Of a stretch of DNA of 64,000 nucleotides, positions 1-10,573 are shown piece after piece; the first letter of the stretch is position 1; every line of letters starts with the position of its first letter. This DNA is from Coccinella septempunctata (lineage: Eukaryota > Arthropoda > Insecta > Coleoptera > Coccinellidae), in NCBI RefSeq assembly GCF_907165205.1, contig NC_058189.1:37846270-37910269 (forward strand), in the 5' to 3' direction. Under the pieces are notes generated by a model. That model did no database searches and had not been told where the DNA came from. It saw only the letters and a program-made list of their open reading frames with translations. The translations under genes were made by a program, and so were the position numbers.

Positions 1-319
1 CTGAGAGAACCTAAAATTTTTCATTATATATTTAGATTAATATGCCCATGATCGAATAAAATATTGTTTAACACTGAGGGACTCGGAACTTGGATCTGGC
101 AGAATGTGCAGAGATGCTAAAAATTAACAAAAAAACTAGTAAATTTGATTGATTGCAAATAAAAAGTTAAAGAAATGTGGCACGGCGCACTCCTATGAAA
201 AACTAATATGGCGATTCTGCGCCCTTGCTTCTCCCAAATGATCCACTCTTTCATACATTGCATAGTCGAGATATACGCACTGCGCACACTTACCCACTGC
301 GCTCAGTTACCCCGAATGA

Positions 320-905
320 CTCTATTTTGTTTTCTCCGAATTCATAGTGAGTTTATTCAATTTAAACAATTTTGACAATGTGACGATCTCCTCAGTTGTT
401 TTTTGTTTAAGGTTTTCCCATGTTTCGTCTTTATATAGAACTATAGTGTCGTCCGCGAAACCTATGATTTCACCTTCTATGTTCAGCTCAAATAGGCTAT
501 TTATGTACAAATTAAACAAGAGAGGTCCGAGTACCGTGCCTTGTGGTACACCATAGGTAAGTCGGTTTTTTCTACTGTTTTTTCCATTAATTTTTACAAT
601 TTGAGTTCTATTCGAAAGATAGATCGTATTAGGTCATATATTTTTCCACGGAATCCATATTTCGCAAGTTTTTCTAACAGTTTTTATGGCAGACAGTATC
701 GAACGCTTTTGACAGATCAATGATTACTGCTAGAGATGGGATATTTTTGTCCATATTGCTGTATATAATAGGTATCTGTAACATTTCTTATTGCGTCTTC
801 AGTCGACATACCCTTTCGAAATCCAAACTGATTTTTGGACAGAATATTATGTTTATTTATGCAGCTCTCCATGCTGCATGCAGCTTCTCTATGATTTTGG
901 CATGT
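320..905 (-). pseudogene. Non-LTR retrotransposon reverse transcriptase fragment
   Basis: In three frames the - strand reads INKHNILSKNQFGFRKGMST, then DLSKAFDTVCHKN with a stop, then GVPQGTVLGPLLFNLYI and IIGFADDTIVLY. These are the RT motifs in correct order, including the FADD active site. Frames shift at least twice and the piece stops at MNSEKTK, so it is dead. Its upstream edge is fused to the Tc1 transposase at about 905. Confidence 0.8.
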
Positions 906-1682
906 GCAATAGCACCCCATACCATAACGCATTGTCCGGTGTACATGACGCTCAACATCAAAATGAGTTTCACGTCTTTCTCCTCGACGTCGTCTAACCC
1001 TTCTTCGGCCATCATGTGCACCCAAGGAGAATTGGGATTCATCAGAAAAAACTACCTGATGCCATTCCACATTCCAATGTTGTCGTTCTCTGCACCAATG
1101 TAATCGTTGCCGGCGATGCTCAACAGTAAGAGGTAACATAAGATGGGATCGATAATGCTGCAGTCCAAAAGACCTTACTTATGGCGGTAAACCGTTCGGA
1201 CAGTTATAGGTTGGCCTTGTTTTCCTAACCACTCATCGGCCAAAGATCGAGTTGTCGCAAATCGGCCACTAATGGCCATAAGTCTTAGACGCCGATCTTG
1301 AACTCCATTCGTACCCCTTCGACGTCCGGTGCCTACTCTTCTTCGATTTTGGGCATTATCAAACCACGCTCGACAACATTTCATAACAGTGGTTAAATTT
1401 CTGTTCGTATGGTTAGCGATTTCTCGAAATGACAACCCCGCCTCCCGTAAGCCAATAATTCGACCTCTTTCAGATTGACTTATAGCTGGCGATAAATTCC
1501 GCGTACACGTGCTCAAGGCATTTCAACAGCAACAAAACATCGACTTTGGATCTCCTCGAACAGCTGGTTTGTTGCCAAATTTTAATCATTTACTCCTTGC
1601 TATAGTATCTATGTTCTACCAAAAAAAAATCAAAATTTAAACAGCTCCCTCTGGGTGTTGCAGTTTCTTTGTCAGTTAGTAT
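905..1682 (-). mobile_element. Tc1-like DNA transposon, 3'-truncated
   Basis: The terminal repeat at about 1625-1681 reads, on the - strand, AACTGACAAAGAAACTGCAA and onward, typical of insect Tc1 elements. The transposase N-terminus (1516-1175) has the paired helix-turn-helix (SERGRIIGLREAGLSFREIA). After a frameshift near 1170 come RRQRLHWCRERQHWNVEWHQ and VVFSDESQFSL, the first catalytic Asp of the DDE triad, then a GRRRVRRRRGER segment. It breaks off at GAIAH, so the later catalytic residues and the second end are lost. Confidence 0.85.
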
Positions 1683-1689
1683 ATTTTTG

Positions 1690-1870
1690 AAATGGTGCAT
1701 ACTTATTGAGTCGATGAATTCGATGACATCATTAGGTAATCTGTTAAATACATCGAACACCCTGTGTCAGACTTGGAACCTTTGATTACTTCTAGTTGAA
1801 TCTAGAGAAGGTCATGAATAACTAACCTTCTGGCATCATCTCTTTTCTTAAGAATATGGGACACAAACAG
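1690..1870 (-). pseudogene. Non-LTR retrotransposon C-terminal remnant
   Basis: The - strand can be read as a degenerate tail of an RT ORF (FNRLPNDVIEFIDSI). This is weak but matches the C-terminal style of jockey/CR1-type ORFs. It lies just upstream of the Tc1 end. Confidence 0.4.
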
Positions 1871-2340
1871 CTTGTTTGTGTTCCACTATAGACCGCTTTG
1901 GTCGCGGTGGCAGGTCTGGTGGGTCGGCCAATTCGCCCAAAAATCTGTAATCTGTAGTATCTTGAGATCCATAGATCTATAATGAGCAGTCAAAAAAAAG
2001 ACAGGTACCTTTCGGGAAACAACAATAGGTAATACAAATATTAATAATGAAAAAGAATAAATTACGATATACCTGGTCTACAGCACGATTATGGAAATGC
2101 CCAACAAAGAAAAACGAATATATTGATTATAATACAGTCCACTTCGTTTTATCTTGTATATATCATTTATATCAAAAGTTATAAAGCAAGCTCTCATTTT
2201 CTCTCATGTAAAATCACCTCTTAAAGCTGGTCGCAATTATTCACAATACTCTGTATATAAATTCTTTCAATTTCCATGTTCATACATTGAAACTATCTCA
2301 TATATTCAAATACTCACAAAGAACAATATCTGACTTTCAG
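1870..2340. other. Non-coding, cyclase intron
   Basis: AT-rich sequence leading to the acceptor at 2340. I see no gene or recognisable repeat here. Confidence 0.5.
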
Positions 2341-4055
2341 GTAAAATTATCAGCGGAATTATTGGCTACCAAAAAATCCACTTCGATATCTGGTCTAAGG
2401 ATGTAAGCTTGGCCAATCAAATGGAAACTGAAGGAGAAGCTGGCAAAATACACCTGACTCAACAGACAAAGGATTTACTCAAGAAACGTTATAGCATTGA
2501 ACCTACTGACAAAGGAGAAACTCTTTCGACATTCAAACATTTAGGTATAAAAACTTATCTGATATCCCCAGAGGATCAAAAAAGTTCTCTGGAAAAGAAA
2601 ATAGAAAATATGTACATCAAAAAGCGAACCAGTAATAAAGCAAATAAGAGGATAAGCAACTCTAAAGCATCTAGTAAAATAAACACGAATTTGAATAATA
2701 ACAATAATAAAAATAACGAGAATTTCGAAGAAGTCGTAACAAAAGGTAAATTTATACAATATTACAATATCATTGAAGAAAGTTATTTAGAGGATGAAGC
2801 ACAAAGTGATGCTGAAACCGATTCTTCGCCTAGAAGAACAGCTGAAACTATTGTGAATCGAAACAGCGATAAGAGCGAATATAGGGATTCCCAAAGAAGA
2901 ACAGCTTTTATGAATGGTAACATAAAAAGATATCAAGAAATAATGAAAGACACATACAATGAAATGAAGCAAGCCATTGATACCTTGTGTTTAACGAAAT
3001 ACCAGCAATGGTTCAAGTGCAAAGAAATAAATCCTGTCACTTTACTATTCACCAAAACAGAACACGAATGCGGGTTCATCAAAATGCAGGACCCGCTATT
3101 CAAATATTATTTATTAAGCGGAATGATCCTTGTGATATTTCTCTTCATCATTCAAAACTTGACTCTTTCTGTGTGGAACTGGGAATCTTGGTGGATTTAC
3201 GCCACAATTGCATTGATCTCACTGGTTTTCCTTCCCTCGATGTGGATGCATCATTTATTCAAACGCAGTTCAAATAAGTTTCTGAAAAAATGTGCAGATA
3301 TATCTAAGACTTTGGTGAGCTCAGTTTGGACCAGACTTACCATATATAGTATCGTTTGTTTTATGTTTACTCTGTGTGTATTTTCCGAGTTAATCAATTG
3401 CCAGTACAGACATGAAGCATATAAAAAGAACGGTGTTCTAGAGACAACGAACATGAAGTCTAAGAGTTTTCTCAATATCATGGTTGATGATGATATCGAT
3501 TATGGGATATGCATAGTACCTTGGCATATGACGCAAACGTGCGCACTTGCTGTAATCACTAGTTTTCTATTTCTTCGTATGTTCATGTGGGTTAAATTCG
3601 CATATGCACTGATTATCGCGTCTTTGTACTCGTGCTGCGTTTGGTACTATTCTGACGATATTCTGAAGGAGAACAGTGAAACGTACAATTACAATGTCGC
3701 CCCAAAAATCTCGCACATTGCTAGTGTGATTTCCTTAACGTTTACCCTACACATAATAGACAGACAAACAGAATATATGAACAGGTTAGATTTTCTGTGG
3801 AACGAGAAGTTGAAGGAGGAACAGTCGAAGACACAGTCGCGTTACATTATCAACAAGATGTTACTCAACAACGTTTTGCCGGAACATTTGGCAACCATGT
3901 ATTTGAATATCGAGAAACCCCCTGCAGCTCTCTACTACGAAGAATATGCCAATGCTGCTGTAATGTTCGCTTCTGTTATTGGATATCAGATCGAAGATAT
4001 TGGAGATGATATATTGCTGACGATCATGACAGAAATCATCGGAGATTTTGATAAG
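2341..4055 (+). CDS. Adenylyl cyclase exon: end of C1a, C1b, second transmembrane module, start of C2
   Basis: The exon follows a tttcag acceptor and ends before gtgagt; the frame is open from 2343 (two bases complete a Gly codon from the previous exon). It begins with KIISGIIGYQKIHFDIWS, the end of the C1a catalytic lobe. Next comes a hydrophilic C1b with an Asn run, then hydrophobic segments (for example around LLSGMILVIFLFIIQN, WWIYATIALISLVFLPSMW and LTIYSIVCFMFTLCVF), a cysteine-containing loop, and further membrane segments. It ends in the C2 entry motif LLNNVLPEHLA and IIGDFDK. In family members the C2 start is usually longer between FAS and EIIADFD, so this loop is short. The ATG at 2409 is not a gene start; the frame is open upstream of it. 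Confidence 0.9.
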
Positions 4056-4449
4056 GTGAGTAGTCATTTATAGTGAAAATGCCGATTCTAGCCTGTAGAT
4101 GAAATTTAAATATTATAAAAAGTTAACACCGGTTTCTTTTGCGAGATCTGCATTCCTAGGAAGAGCTCTCGCATATCCAGAGCACAATGCACCGATTTTT
4201 CACAGAAGTCGCGATAAAGGTATATATATTGTTTTGATATAGATCATTACAATTCTTAACACCAAACAATAATTATAGCATGTGTTTGAGATGCAGTTTC
4301 AGAAGAGGTTAACGTATGATACAAGAGCTTAGGGAAAACGGAAAAACCCCAGTGAAAAAACCCTTTCTCCCCATGGGTATAGTGTATTGTAAAGATAAGA
4401 CTGTTTACAAAATAAGCTGAAATATTTCATATTGAAGGGCATCTTGCAC

Positions 4450-6370
4450 TGCAAAAAATGATCCTTTCCTCGAAGAAAAAATCCAGGGAGTCTTCTCCAA
4501 GTTTAAACTGAAATAAAAATTCACAAACCAATTCAAAAAATATTCGGAAACTGAATAGCATGAATAGCTCTAAAACCAAACTGAATTTTGTAAATGGGAC
4601 AATGATTAACCTGATGATTTATGGTTTCTTCTGGTTCCCTGCCTTCACAACCAGGGCTTTCACCTGAAAAAGCATACTATGGCAATGTCCGCCGTGATCT
4701 GTTCTTATACGATTAAGAATACACCATATTTTCCTGGAAAGATCAAAACCAGGATCTCTATTCTAGGAATCACTAACTTATTCTTGGTTAAAAATAGTGC
4801 ACGTACCTATTCCATTTTCCATTCAGACTGCCAAATGTACTTGTCCCTTACCTTCGAATTAAGAAAAGTGGGACCATAATGGTTTATTCGACTTCAGTTT
4901 GGGAATGGTATTTTGTGGAAGATAGGACAGAATTGGAAATGAGTCGGTAAAGGAGTGGAATTTAATCCAAGAATTCATAAGCGGCACTCTGTCTACGAAT
5001 ATGGGGCGGTACAATGTTTGAAAGAACTGGTAACCACTGAATAGGTGAAGATCTAATAGTTTTCATTTCATAGAAAGATTTAGCTGTGCATCAATTTTTG
5101 CACATGAGCACTATTAATCCAAACGGGACAACAGAGTATTCAGCAGCCGAAAAAACCAAAGCTAGGGTTGCCGAGAAATACGCTCAATTCTCTATATTTT
5201 TTATCATCATCTAAATGGAAACACGTTTTTATTTGGGTTAGAACGCAAACGCTACTCGAAAAAGTAATTCCTCAAAATTTATATAATATAAATCTGTAGA
5301 CAGATTAGGTATCTAAAATCAAAGTGACGGAATGCCAGGACAATATCATCAGCGTATATAAATTTCTCAGAAGAAGTAGTAGGGATATCACACAGATATA
5401 AATTGCAAAGAAGATTTGCTAAAACTGATCTTTATGGAAAACCATTAGTCAAAGTTTTGAAATTACTATTATTTTCATCTGCAAAAACACGAAACCTTTT
5501 ATCTGACAGCATGTTTTCTAGTAAGCGAACCATGTTTCCACAGTTCAGCTGTGTATAAAATTTCAAAATCAAACCATCCATCCATACTGGCTACGTTCGG
5601 CCTGTAAACACCGGTACAGAGCGAGTCGAACTAGAATTTTATCACAGATCAGCTGGTGTCAGTGGATCCTGTACAAATTGTCCATTTCTGAATAAACGAA
5701 TGACAAGTGTCCACCACAAAAATCGTGGGAAAAATTGGAATTTGAATGCGATTTGTTCGAAAATTTATATGAATAGATCATTCTCAGTGCCGATCAACCG
5801 GAAATTATACAGTTTTATGAATTGTTTGTTCATAAGTTGTTTTATTTTGGTTTGTCCCGTTTCATAACCCTACTTCTAGAGAAACTCCTTTCGCGCCCCA
5901 CCTTCGGAGCTGAGACCGAAGAGTTGATTCCGAAAACTCTTCTCCGTCTGGAACGAACGATAACTATTGACACTTTTTGTTCTTAAACTGCGTGCCAGAA
6001 CGACTCGGAACAAAAAGTGCTGATAGAGTCTACTAGCCGAACGCATCTACTGTGTGTATGTCATAGGCTGCAGATAAATCCACAAATGTTGTTCCTGTTT
6101 TTAATTTATCATTGTCACCTTCTTCAATGAAAGTGGTGAGGCTCAGAACCTGATCACAACAATTTTTATTTTCCTGAAACCCCCTTGACAATTTTGGAAA
6201 GCGTCTTCTAGAGTCGATACAATCCTAAAAAGAATTAAGCTCTCTAAAATTTTGAATGGAACACTCAATAAACTAATGAGTCGATATAACTACTAGGATC
6301 TGAAGAATCCTTTCCACGTTTTTAAATTCTTATGATTTTCGCCTTTCGGAACTCGGTGATTACAAAACGA
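4450..6370 (-). pseudogene. Decayed non-LTR retrotransposon in cyclase intron 1
   Basis: Reading the - strand across frames gives GKDSSDPSSYRLISLLSVPF, then CCDQVLSLTTFIEE, TFVDLSAAYD, then (after a nested element) VRLLENMLSDKRFRVFADEN, FIYADDIVLAFRH and STPIQWLPVLSNIVPPYSRR. The motifs are in the proper RT order with the YADD catalytic box, and the piece continues to a C-terminal region near 4450. Many stops and frameshifts show it is old. The catalytic core is interrupted by the MITE at 5594-6043, between the first catalytic Asp (SAAYD) and the YADD part. Confidence 0.65.
5594..6043. mobile_element. MITE family A, copy 1 (ends CGTTCGGCC / GGCCGAACG)
   Basis: About 450 bp with short terminal inverted repeats (CGTTCGGCC...). 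A second copy at 39208-39651 is similar over its whole length. It is inserted in the RT pseudogene above. No open frame is seen, so it is non-autonomous. Confidence 0.75.
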
Positions 6371-7519
6371 AGTTATTCTTGTCGGTACTTGGTTTAAATT
6401 CAATTGTACCGGAATTTTTTCAAATGTAGAAAAAAATCAGATACCTTCAATAACTCAGACCAAATCTGGCAGATTTTAGGCATTAGCGTGTGTTTCATAA
6501 AAATTGCGAACAAATTCAGGATATTATTCTCTGAGTTATTTGTAGTTGGAAAGATCCTGTTGGCCTTTGTCCGAAATGTTCCGTTACATGTTTTCCAAAG
6601 AAATATCAAATTCCTGGATATTTTCGAAACTGGACTTTTGTACCCTAGAGATGGAGACGGCACTCTTATAAAATTCTTGTAATTTAAAATCCTTTTTGAT
6701 GTAATAAAATTAATTGTTAGATTACTCTACTCGAGTATTTAATAAATAACAAACGGATTTCAATTTTTTACTGAAAAGTGGTGCATCCTAGAGATTTTTT
6801 ATTCGTAATAAATATAAGAATTGAAAGAAATGGAATCAATTCTGAAAAAAGGCATAATAACAATTATTAAACTATGTTTTATCCAAAATATGAAAGTCAC
6901 TGCTTATACGCATGCCACTGGAGTTGCTGAACTGCTCGAAATATCGAGAAATCTGTTATTTATTTGAAACTCATTCCTGCATCTTGGAAACGAAAATTTT
7001 CCGATCTTGTTATGTTTGTTGGATGTATTTTCAAGTACTGTTTCTGAAATTTGAATTATTTGAAAAATAATGTCATCAAGAGCTTTTAGTGTCTGTCAAT
7101 GTAAAGAGATTTATATAAAATTGCAATACCATGCGCATGTTACTCCAATTTTTTCAAATGCTCCCATAGCACTATTCAGATACATTCCAGGCGGAATGTA
7201 ATTACTGAACCATTGTAAAAGATTTGCCCGCGTCGCATAGAACTTCAGGGGATGATAACTCTGCCATCCTGAATATTTCACATTTAGGATTTCGGATAGG
7301 CGATTTTCGGTAAAATCATTCATCTTGATTCTTCATGAGTTAAACCTTCTGTAAAAAAAAGGTTCACCTTTGGACACTCGATTTACACATTTGGTAAAAA
7401 TTTAAAAGTTTTCCTCATTTCCACCTTTGTAGTTTTGAAGTATAAATAAAAATTTGTGGTGATTTGATTATTCTTACAGTTAATAAAGCCTTTGAATATT
7501 TTCAATATTTATATTTCAG
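6371..7519. other. Non-coding remainder of cyclase intron 1
   Basis: AT-rich. Short frames here do not resemble known proteins and overlap on both strands. No repeat was recognised. Confidence 0.5.
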
Positions 7520-7772
7520 CTCATATTGAAAAATGGATTCGGACATCCCATCGAAAAGATAAAGGTGGCGAAGTGGACTTATATGGCAGCATGCGGTATA
7601 TCGCCAGGATATGGAGATGTAGATTGTGCAGATCCATCGATACAAGTGGAGTCGTTACTTAAATTCGCTTCCGCGATGATCAGTCAACTGAACAAACTCA
7701 ACAGACAACATTTTCAGGATATGAAATTGAGAGTGGGAATTTCTAATGGAGCGATCGTGGCTGGAGTTGTGG
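7520..7772 (+). CDS. Adenylyl cyclase exon: middle of C2 catalytic domain
   Basis: The exon lies between atatttcag and g/gtgagc and is 253 nt (phase 0 in, phase 1 out). It encodes LILKNGFGHPIEKIKVAKW and then a TYMAACGI segment, matching the EKIKTIGSTYMAATGL region of C2, which in characterised cyclases carries the adenine-recognising Lys. VAKW replaces the usual TIGS. It ends with LRVGISNGAIVAGVVG, the conserved strand before the transition-state residues. The next 11 bases of intron lead directly into a Helitron. Confidence 0.9.
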
Positions 7773-7783
7773 GTGAGCTCAAA

Positions 7784-8293
7784 TCTAATATATAAAATTC
7801 TCGTGTCATAGTTTTCGTTACCGTACTCCTCCGAAACGGCTTGACCGATTTTGATGAAATTTTTTGTGCTTATCCGGTATCTATGAGAATCGGCCAACAT
7901 CTATTTTTCATCTTCCTAAATGTTAGGGGTAGTCCACCCCTAAATTTTTTTTTGTATTTTTCAGACAAAATTTTTAATTTCTATTTTTTATGATACAACA
8001 TACAAAAATACATACAATCCTCAATTTTCACCCTTCTACGATCAACCCTTATTTTTTAATAGCCATTTTAGTAATTTAATCATTAGGAAATTATTTATAT
8101 GGCAAAACAACGTTTGCCGGGTCAGCTATCTATGAGAATCGGCCAACATCTATTTTTCATCCCCCTAAATGTTAGGGGTAGTCCACCCCTAAATTTTTTT
8201 TTATTTTTTAGACAAAATTTTTAATTTCTATTTTTTTATGATACAACATGGAAATTATTTATATGGCAAAACAACGTTTGCCGGGTCAGCTAG
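7784..8293 (+). mobile_element. Non-autonomous Helitron with internal duplication
   Basis: Starts TC (TCTAATATATAAAATTC) after an A and ends GGGTCAGCTAG before a T, the A/T insertion site and CTRR end of Helitrons. The 3' hairpin is visible: GGCAAA, loop, TTTGCC just before GGGTCAGCTAG. No terminal inverted repeats. The block from the 'ATCTATGAGAATCGGCCAAC' motif to the 3' hairpin occurs twice (about 7878-8130 and 8127-8291), so the tail has been duplicated. Confidence 0.8.
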
Positions 8294-8548
8294 TTGAATT
8301 ATAAAATAGATATGGGCTCTTCGACAGGTTGGCGCAGGGGAAGAGAGGGAAGCTGCCTTTCCCTCACTAGTATTATTTACGGATCTTGTGACGTTCTTCT
8401 TGGAAAATGGTTCATTATTTCGATATTCTATCCCCCTGACAGAAAAAAACTTAAGACATTAGTATACGAAATATTCCTCAATTTCACAAGTGCTTTCGAT
8501 ACCGCGTCTAAATTGTTCTTCAATGTTCACCTCGAGATACACTTACCC

Positions 8549-9033
8549 CGGTTTCATAAAGCTTGATTGACAGATAAACGTTAATTTGTTTTCAATCAAT
8601 AATTCAGTCGTGAGAATTCGGAATACCATTCTCGTATCGCATTATGATCTATATACATCCATTCAATGATTCTCAATTGCTTCTTCTTCAGTATATGAGG
8701 GGTTCAGAACTGAAGTGAACCAAGTCCATTCTCTTGAGATGAATGGCTTAGAAGCTGTTTATCTCCAATTAATTCAACTTCTTTATTTATTATTATTCTT
8801 ATGTAAGGCATATGCTTACATTCTAATCTTTTAAAATCTAAAGAAGTCTCTTTTGAATTAATTGGTGATGAACAACTTTTAATCCATTCATCTCAACACT
8901 AGGCTGAATGAACTTGGTTCACTTCAGCTCTGAACCCCTCATATGTAGGAATGAAAAAGTTTTAGTGATTTCGTTTTTGAAATCGAATGGCTGTCAAATC
9001 GTTGATCGGGAAATAAACGTTTTATGAAACCCG
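8549..9033. mobile_element. MITE family B, outer copy (ends CGGGTTTCATAAA), interrupted
   Basis: Ends CGGTTTCATAAAGCTTGATT at left and, in inverse, CGGGTTTCATAAAACG at right. It matches the uninterrupted copy at 54851-55107 in reverse orientation. The middle is occupied by the nested MITE C at 8696-8941. Confidence 0.8.
8696..8941. mobile_element. MITE family C (TGAGGGGTTC ends), nested, TA target
   Basis: 246 bp with inverted ends TGAGGGGTTCAGA(A/G)CTGAAG. It is flanked by TA on both sides (8694-8695 and 8942-8943). Comparison with the empty site in the family B copy near 54940 shows a TA duplication, as in Tc1/mariner-type MITEs. A half copy is at 36832-36962. Confidence 0.85.
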
Positions 9034-9196
9034 CTGTGTTTTTCAAATGTTGTAGATTATTCAGTGCCAAAAACAAAAATCTCCTGGGAGGATAATCTTG
9101 TAGTTGTCAAGTTTCTACGGTTTGATAATGGTGAGGGTAAAATTTTTCCTTGCCTTAATTCTTCCAGACTTTGTATGGTGTGTATCGTATTTCTAA

Positions 9197-9383
9197 GGCC
9201 AGGCGCAAATAGAAACGAAGGTTAGTGAGGTGACGCAGCGTGCGTTTTTGTAAAACATAGAAAAAACCAAGAACGCGCAAATAAAGCGTTATAGTGACAT
9301 ATCAGATACTACGTGCAGCGCAGGGCAAAAACTGAGTCACTCTGCATCACCTCACCAACCTGCGTTTCTATTTGCGCCTGGAC
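9197..9383. mobile_element. MITE family D (GGCCAGGCGCAAATAG ends), copy 1
   Basis: Terminal inverted repeats of about 35 bp beginning GGCCAGGCGCAAATAGAAAC. Flanked by TAA at left and TAG at right. Consistent with a PIF/Harbinger-type 3-bp target, seen more clearly in the copy at 12004-12367. Confidence 0.75.
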
Positions 9384-9652
9384 TAGTACTCCTGCTATGG
9401 TGACTAGATGTTGTGTAACGGCGTTTCCTCGGATCTCTTTAGAGGTGAATTATCGAACCTACCCTGGAGGCTTCGATTCACCCGAATTCACAAGTTTATT
9501 CTGTGTTTCGAATTAAGGAACACTAGAGTTACTATTATACCACTCTCAAATTCACCAATGGATAGGAATATAAACCATGTAAAATAGTTAAATAAGTTGA
9601 ATTGGCAAACAGTTTACTAAACAAAGCTAAAAGATTTTTTCGGTATTATAAA

Positions 9653-10006
9653 GGGTTAGAACTATTTAGATACTTAGATATTTAGACTACAGGGATATCG
9701 AAAACCGTTAGAAATACAGGGTAGCTTAAATTACGAAAAAGTTGCTTTATTCAAGGATGAGTGAGTGTAAACAGTTCCCAAATATCTCTGATGGTTCCTG
9801 AGATATCTCGAAAAAACTGAAAATCAGGATTATCATTTTTTCTTCATAACTCATTTGTTTTTGGAGATAACGATACTAAATTCGATGTGTAGCCATAATC
9901 CTAAATAGCGATTATACTGGTGTACTACTTTTTTGTAATTTAAGCCATCCTTTGTTTTTAACGGTTTTCGATATTCCTATAGTCCGCCTCTAAATAGTTC
10001 TAATCC
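9653..10006. repeat. Foldback element with about 85-bp arms
   Basis: The left arm (GGGTTAGAACTATTTAG, then AGGGATATCGAAAACCGTTA) is matched in inverse by the right arm (TAACGGTTTTCGATATTCCT, then CTAAATAGTTCTAATCC). No coding sequence. Probably a MITE. Confidence 0.7.
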
Positions 10007-10177
10007 TGTGTACAGATAGCAGTGAGAATGTCTGTGATTCTAGGGGGTAATTGAACGGGAAGAAAAGAAGATCCGATCTTGAACGCGCCCCGGATGATAC
10101 CGATTTGTTGACCAGCCAGAACCAAGACTTTCACTTAGCGGACAATGGGGACGGAAGTTAGCCGCGAATGTTACAGG

Positions 10178-10230
10178 CAAAGATTATAGAGTTAGTAGTA
10201 ACCTAACCTAACCTAACTCTATAATCTTTG
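10178..10230. repeat. Perfect 18-bp inverted repeat around a telomere-like CCTAA run
   Basis: The arms CAAAGATTATAGAGTTAG (10178-10195) and CTAACTCTATAATCTTTG (10213-10230) are exact complements. The 17-bp loop holds three CCTAA-type units (AACCTAACCTAAC). CCTAA/TTAGG is the common insect telomere unit. Confidence 0.85.
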
Positions 10231-10269
10231 GTTACAGGTTTACAGGTCAAGGAACAAGACACAGTAGTT

Positions 10270-10573
10270 ATTGAACTCTAAAAAAACTGGAAGGGCCTCT
10301 TAGGTACCGAAATACGACGAAAAGTGTGTCCAACTGAGACGGAAGATGTAGAGCAACCCATCTCTTTCTAATGGTTCGGCAACCAATCGAATAACCGCAT
10401 CAGACGTCGGACGCAGCAGTCGTCTCACTTGAACGCCCCGGGTTGTTTTTGTTTACATTGTTATAAACCAATTGAAAGAGCGCAGAGAGAGATAGATTGC
10501 TCTACATCTTCCCTTTCAGTCTTCTTCAGTTTGCCTGCATCGAGATGGCATTCCAGTTCTTTTAGAGTTCAAT
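10270..10573. mobile_element. MITE family E (ATTGAACTCTAAAA ends), copy 1
   Basis: 304 bp with ends ATTGAACTCTAAAAAAACTG and its near inverse. Inner arms also pair (GGAAGATGTAGAGCAA versus TTGCTCTACATCTTCC), so the whole element can fold back. A second copy, lacking the left end, is at 36963-37220. Confidence 0.8.

Noticed and set aside
2987..3277. A 96-codon + strand frame
   Set aside because: Overlaps the cyclase exon in another frame and breaks its splice phase.
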